Shown piece after piece: positions 4,611 to 8,390 of a DNA stretch of 8,390 nt; the first letter of the stretch is position 1; the number at the start of each line of letters is the position of its first letter. The DNA lies in contig CAKQWR010000085.1 in the NCBI GenBank assembly GCA_934279105.1, positions 1 through 8,390 on the forward strand, in the 5' to 3' direction. Source of the DNA: an uncultured Oribacterium sp. (lineage in GTDB: Bacteria > Bacillota > Clostridia > Lachnospirales > Lachnospiraceae). The notes below the pieces were generated by a model. That model was not told the DNA's origin and searched no databases. It saw only the letters and a program-made list of their open reading frames with translations. The position numbers and the translations under genes are program-made.

Positions 4611-7097
4611 ATGAACGAAAAAGTATTAAACACACTCGAATTTAATAAAATCAAAGAGCGACTGAATGACTGTGCAAGCTCCCAGGAGGGACGCAAGCTC
4701 GTTCAGGCTCTGCTCCCATCGACGGATCTCGAAGAGATCGATCGAAACCTCTCAGAAACCGACGCGGCCATGCTCCGCATCGGTCTTTATGGCACGCTTT
4801 CTTTTTCCGGTGTAAAGGATGTGCGCGACAGTCTGAAGCGACTGGAGATCGCGGCATCTCTGTCCGCAACCGAACTTCTATCCATCAGTGGCGTGCTGAC
4901 CGTCGCCGGTCGTGCGAAGGCCTACGCCCGTGACAGTGAAAAGACACCGGAAGCACCGAAGCAGGTACCACGGGCTGTGCGTCTGAACGCGCACTATACG
5001 AAAAATCAGCCGGATCCGGAGAAGCTCCGCGAGGAAACTGCAGACGATGCACTGTCTCCGTACTTCCGCGATATCGAGCCACTCTCTCCGGTAAATAAGG
5101 AAATCGTCCGTTGCATCCTTTCGGAGGATGAAATCGCCGACGATGCAAGTGCCGGCCTGTTCAGCGTACGAAAGAAAAAGCATGCGCTGGAGGAGCGCAT
5201 CCACACAACGCTGAATGGAATTCTCAACAGCAGCCGTGCACTGCTGCAGGATGCCGTCATCACCATGCGCGATGGGCGTTATTGTCTCCCGGTAAAGGCC
5301 GAATACAAGTCAAGCTTTCCGGGTATGGTGCATGACCAGAGTGCCACCGGCTCCACGCTTTTCATCGAGCCGATGAGCATCGTCAAACTGAACAACGACA
5401 TCCGCGAGCTCGAAGCCGATGAAAAAAAGGAGATCGAGAAGGTACTGGAGACCCTGTCCGGCTCCCTGATGCCATACACCGACCAGATTCGCCGGGACAT
5501 CGAAATCCTCGCGCACCTCGACTTCGTCTTTGCGAAGGCGAAGCTGGCCGCCTCCATGCGCGCTACCCGTCCGGTGCTGAACGATCATTACTACATCAAC
5601 ATCCTGCAGGGTCGTCATCCGCTGATCGACCCGAAGAAGGTCGTGCCGATCACCGTCTATCTCGGAAAGGAATTCGATCTTCTCGTCATCACCGGACCGA
5701 ATACCGGTGGTAAGACCGTCTGCTTAAAGACCATCGGCCTCTTCCAGCTGATGGGTCAGTCCGGTCTCTTCATTCCGGCAGCCGAAGGTTCAGAACTCGG
5801 CGTATTCGAGGAAATCTTTGCAGATATCGGTGATGAGCAGTCCATCGAACAGAACCTGTCGACCTTCTCTGCACATATGACGAATACCGTCCGTATCCTC
5901 AGTCAGGCCGACAGCCACAGTCTCTGTCTTTTCGATGAGCTCGGTGCCGGTACCGACCCGACGGAAGGTGCGGCGCTCGCGATGGCGATTCTCAACTTCC
6001 TTCATAATATGAAGACCAGAACCGTCGCAACCACTCACTATGCAGAGATCAAGGTCTATGCCCTCTCGACGGATGGTGTCGAAAATGCAAGCTGCGAGTT
6101 TGATGTCAATACCCTGAGTCCGACCTATCGTCTCCTCATCGGTGTACCTGGTAAGTCCAATGCTTTCGCCATTTCACAGAAGCTGGGCCTGCCATCCTAC
6201 ATCATCGATGATGCGAAGAGCCGCCTCGAAAACGAAGATGTCAAATTCGAAGATGTCATCGCCAGCCTCGAGGAAAGCCGCGTGACCGTCGAACGCGAGC
6301 GTGAAGAAATCGCCCGCTATAAGGCGGAAATCGAAGAATACAAGCGGCGTGCACGAGAGAATTCCCGTGGTGTCGAAAAGGGTCGCGATAAGATTCTTCA
6401 GAAGGCCCGCGAGGAAGCTGCTCAGATTCTCGCAGACGCGAAGGAAACCGCAGACTCCATCGTAAAGGAGCTTCGGAAGCAGGAACAGAATGGTGCGGCT
6501 GTTTTCGAGGCGGACCAGACACGTTCCGCACTCAATAAAAAGCTGCGTGAAACCCAGGCGAGTCTCTCCGCCGGACAGAAGGTGAAGGGCCCGTCCCAGC
6601 CGGTATCCGCGAAGAGCATTCGTATCGGCGACACGGTCCGTGTCGCTTCCATGAACCTGAACGCAACCGTTTCCACTTTGCCGGATCGAAACGGAAAGCT
6701 CTACGTCACGGCAGGCATCATCCGTACCCAGGTATCGGTGCGCGATATCGAGCTCGTCGACACAGGCAAGGTCACCGGCCCTGGTCTCGAGCCTTCGAAG
6801 AAGGGAAAGAAGTCGCATGCCGGCAATATCCGCATGCAGAAGACGATGAGCGTCTCACCGGAGATCAATCTGATCGGTCAAACCACCGCAGAGGCGATTC
6901 CGGAGCTTCAGAAGTACCTCGACGATGCCTACCTCGCACATCTGCCACAGGCCCGTATCGTGCACGGCCGTGGCACCGGTGCACTTCGGAAGGCCGTCCA
7001 TGCACAGCTGAAGAAGCTGAAGTACGTGGATTCCTTCCGCCTCGGCGAATTCGGTGAAGGCCAGGATGGCGTCACCATCGTCATGTTTAAGAAATAA
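4611..7097 (+). CDS. mutS2: MutS2 ATPase with coiled coil, KOW-like region and C-terminal Smr domain
   Basis: MutS2 binds branched DNA and, in Firmicutes, collided ribosomes; it is a MutS-family ATPase without the mismatch-binding domain. The protein has 828 residues. Residues 1-350 are the MutS core and lever region (starting MNEKVLNTLEFNKIKERL). Walker A GPNTGGKT is at 362-369, Walker B LCLFDELGAGTDP at 438-450, and ATTHYAEIKVYAL follows at 473-485. A charged coiled coil spans about 535-650, a KOW-like strand region about 668-715, and Smr about 751-828 with HGRGTGALR at 785-793. The first Smr motif reads INLIGQT where the classical form is LDLRG, so nuclease activity is uncertain. A charged stretch at about 108-150 looks like an insertion relative to the B. 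subtilis protein of about 785 residues. The start at 4611 matches family N-termini; an upstream in-frame ATG at 4521 would overlap the htrA-like gene. No Shine-Dalgarno is visible. Confidence 0.96.
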   Translation: MNEKVLNTLEFNKIKERLNDCASSQEGRKLVQALLPSTDLEEIDRNLSETDAAMLRIGLYGTLSFSGVKDVRDSLKRLEIAASLSATELLSISGVLTVAGRAKAYARDSEKTPEAPKQVPRAVRLNAHYTKNQPDPEKLREETADDALSPYFRDIEPLSPVNKEIVRCILSEDEIADDASAGLFSVRKKKHALEERIHTTLNGILNSSRALLQDAVITMRDGRYCLPVKAEYKSSFPGMVHDQSATGSTLFIEPMSIVKLNNDIRELEADEKKEIEKVLETLSGSLMPYTDQIRRDIEILAHLDFVFAKAKLAASMRATRPVLNDHYYINILQGRHPLIDPKKVVPITVYLGKEFDLLVITGPNTGGKTVCLKTIGLFQLMGQSGLFIPAAEGSELGVFEEIFADIGDEQSIEQNLSTFSAHMTNTVRILSQADSHSLCLFDELGAGTDPTEGAALAMAILNFLHNMKTRTVATTHYAEIKVYALSTDGVENASCEFDVNTLSPTYRLLIGVPGKSNAFAISQKLGLPSYIIDDAKSRLENEDVKFEDVIASLEESRVTVEREREEIARYKAEIEEYKRRARENSRGVEKGRDKILQKAREEAAQILADAKETADSIVKELRKQEQNGAAVFEADQTRSALNKKLRETQASLSAGQKVKGPSQPVSAKSIRIGDTVRVASMNLNATVSTLPDRNGKLYVTAGIIRTQVSVRDIELVDTGKVTGPGLEPSKKGKKSHAGNIRMQKTMSVSPEINLIGQTTAEAIPELQKYLDDAYLAHLPQARIVHGRGTGALRKAVHAQLKKLKYVDSFRLGEFGEGQDGVTIVMFKK

Positions 7098-7108
7098 CCA
7101 GCGAAAGT

Positions 7109-7139
7109 GCGGACGGATATCCGCCATCCCATGGGATGG
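7109..7139. promoter_or_regulatory. Paired palindromes between mutS2 and the response regulator
   Basis: GCGGA-CGGATA-TCCGC (7109-7124; core CGGATATCCG, a perfect palindrome at 7114-7123) is followed directly by the perfect 16-bp palindrome CCATCCCATGGGATGG (7124-7139). No T-run follows, so this is not a standard terminator. No clear promoter is seen in the 111-bp gap, so the regulator may be co-transcribed with mutS2. The palindromes could be protein-binding sites or RNA processing hairpins. Confidence 0.4.
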
Positions 7140-7194
7140 TGAAGGGACAGCATTCAGGCCGCGCACAAACGCTCGCGAAAGCAGGAACCATAGA

Positions 7195-7200
7195 AGGAGG
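7195..7200 (+). promoter_or_regulatory. Ribosome binding site of the response regulator
   Basis: A perfect AGGAGG lies 8 bases before the ATG at 7209. Another ATG at 7202 is in a different frame and only one base from the site, so 7209 is the start. Confidence 0.85.
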
Positions 7201-7208
7201 AATGCCGG

Positions 7209-8234
7209 ATGGCGGAGAAACAGAAAATTCTCATCGTGGATGATGATGCTTCGATTTCGGAGCTGATCTCCCTCTATCTCGAAAAAGAAATGTTCGATAC
7301 ACGCTGCGCCGAAGACGGTGAGGAAGCGTTAAAGATTTTTCCGGAGTACCAGCCGAATCTCGTGATTCTGGATCTGATGCTGCCGGGCATCGATGGATAC
7401 GAGGTCTGTCGACGACTTCGCGCCTCCTCCCAGGTACCGGTCATCATGCTCTCGGCAAAGGGCGAAACCTTCGATAAGGTCCTCGGTCTCGAGCTCGGCG
7501 CAGATGATTACATGGTGAAGCCGTTCGAGTCGAAGGAACTCGTCGCACGTGTAAAAGCCGTACTTCGTCGCTACCAGCAGGCACAGGCGCAGGTCAATGC
7601 TGCCGTCGACGCTGCACTCTCCGCCCGACAGGCACAGGCTTCGGCAGGCGCCGGTATGGGACAGACACCGATGGGAGCCGGACTCACGATGAATCCAGGC
7701 ACCACAGGTGTAGCGCAGTTCAAGATGGGGGCAGGTTTTATCGAAGGAACCGGATTTACGACCGGTCTGCCGACAGGTGACGGAAACATGAGCTTTACGG
7801 CCTACGCCGAAGGCGACAGCGGCTCCGGCGAAATCTATACCTACAACGGACAGACCGGGCAGTTACATCGCGGTGCTAACGGCACACCGGACGCACGGGC
7901 ACACACAAGCGATATGCTCGATGCCTATCGAAACGGAGACTACATCGAGTATAAAGACCTCATCGTCAACAAGACGAATTATGCGGTCTACTACAGTGGA
8001 CACATCGTGGAGATGCCGCCGAAGGAGCTGGAGCTTCTTTATTTCCTCGCATCCTCACCGAATCAGGTGTTCACACGCGAACAGCTCCTCGATCATATCT
8101 GGGGCTATGAGTTCGCAGGCGATTCCCGCACGGTCGATGTTCATATCAAGCGACTGCGCGAGAAGCTGCCGGGCAATCCAGACTGGGAAATTTCCACTGT
8201 CTGGGGCATCGGCTACAAATTCAGAGTTATCTAA
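7209..8234 (+). CDS. OmpR/PhoB-family response regulator with an unusually long Gly/Met-rich linker
   Basis: This is a two-component transcription factor of 341 residues, against about 225-240 for the family. The receiver domain is at about 5-121: acidic residues D11-D13, phospho-acceptor D55 in LVILDLMLPGIDG, switch S82 in VIMLSAKGE, and K104 in YMVKPFE. The winged helix is at about 246-341 (YKDLIVN, KELELLYFLASSPNQVFTREQLLDHIWG, then SRTVDVHIKRLREKL and IGYKFRVI). Between them lie about 125 residues: an Ala/Gln-rich helix-like extension (RYQQAQAQVNAAVDAALSAR), a Gly/Met/Thr-rich tract at about 146-192 with GAGMG, MGAG and MGAG, and a polar tract up to about 245. The frame is open and both domains are intact, so the insertion is genuine rather than a frameshift. 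No partner kinase is in the window; it may follow beyond the right edge. The target genes are unknown. Confidence 0.93.
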   Translation: MAEKQKILIVDDDASISELISLYLEKEMFDTRCAEDGEEALKIFPEYQPNLVILDLMLPGIDGYEVCRRLRASSQVPVIMLSAKGETFDKVLGLELGADDYMVKPFESKELVARVKAVLRRYQQAQAQVNAAVDAALSARQAQASAGAGMGQTPMGAGLTMNPGTTGVAQFKMGAGFIEGTGFTTGLPTGDGNMSFTAYAEGDSGSGEIYTYNGQTGQLHRGANGTPDARAHTSDMLDAYRNGDYIEYKDLIVNKTNYAVYYSGHIVEMPPKELELLYFLASSPNQVFTREQLLDHIWGYEFAGDSRTVDVHIKRLREKLPGNPDWEISTVWGIGYKFRVI

Positions 8235-8291
8235 ACGCCGTCGGTAGAGGACCTGCACCATGATCCCCCGTCCGAGGGCCAGACGATATTG

Positions 8292-8390
8292 AAACGCCGC
8301 CGGGGGGAGCCTTCCGGAACCATACACCGAGGACGTGAAAAATCAAAATCGGAGTCCTTAGAATCACTTAGATAATTTTCCTTAGCACCC
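8292..8390 (+). repeat. Diverged, truncated-by-window second copy of the inverted-repeat element
   Basis: The reverse complement of the element at 2909-3167 aligns here. TGAAAAATCAAAAT at 8336-8349 is identical to the reverse complement of 3096-3109, and ATTTTCCTTAG at 8375-8385 is the reverse complement of 3058-3068. CCATAC and TTAGAA are shared in the same order and at similar spacing. The GC-rich outer part (GCCGCCGGGGGGAGCC, then TTCCGGAA) differs in sequence from the first copy. The second half would lie beyond the window. The copy is about 58 bp past the response regulator stop and reads in the gene's direction, as the first copy does for the htrA-like gene. The left boundary is approximate. 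The bases 8235-8291 hold no gene that I can recognise; AAACGCCG occurs at both 8233-8240 and 8292-8299. Confidence 0.7.

Noticed and set aside
6174..6818. 214-codon minus-strand open frame inside mutS2
   Set aside because: MutS2 continues through this region in a conserved frame; the opposite frame is a shadow.

Overview
The window is about 8.4 kb of moderately GC-rich chromosomal DNA from a Gram-positive bacterium, most likely a clostridial Lachnospiraceae relative. The evidence is the gene set: an XRE/cupin regulator next to potA, a YhaM-type exoribonuclease, MutS2 with a C-terminal Smr domain, and an OmpR/PhoB regulator. Genus cannot be assigned from the sequence alone. Codon use looks uniform across the genes, and there is no clear prophage, transposase, CRISPR, tRNA or rRNA.

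Left part, minus strand (1-1610): an XRE-family regulator with a cupin domain (832-1389) lies upstream of potA, the ATPase of a spermidine/putrescine ABC importer (1-725), which runs off the left edge. The regulator has a strong promoter (TTGATT-16-TATAAT) embedded in an array of repeated CTAAACTTTTAA-like motifs. These are probably its own operators.

Middle part, minus strand (1559-4543): yhaM (1688-2710) ends at a strong intrinsic terminator (1559-1603). Its long leader can fold into a branched structure. Upstream of it lies a 259-bp nested inverted repeat (2909-3167), then a membrane-anchored HtrA-like protein with a PDZ domain (3182-4543). The catalytic His and Asp of the HtrA-like protein appear to be lost.

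Right part, plus strand (4595-8390): mutS2 (4611-7097) is divergent from the htrA-like gene across only 67 bp. Both predicted promoters place transcription starts at or next to the start codons. A response regulator (7209-8234) follows, carrying an unusual linker of about 125 residues between receiver and DNA-binding domains. Beyond it, up to the window edge, lies a diverged second copy of the repeat found downstream of the htrA-like gene.

Functionally the window combines polyamine uptake control, RNA turnover, envelope quality control, DNA or ribosome rescue by MutS2, and two-component signalling. The least explained features are the dispersed palindromic repeat family found just 3' of two genes, the long-linker response regulator, and the pseudo-protease HtrA with back-to-back leaderless promoters.
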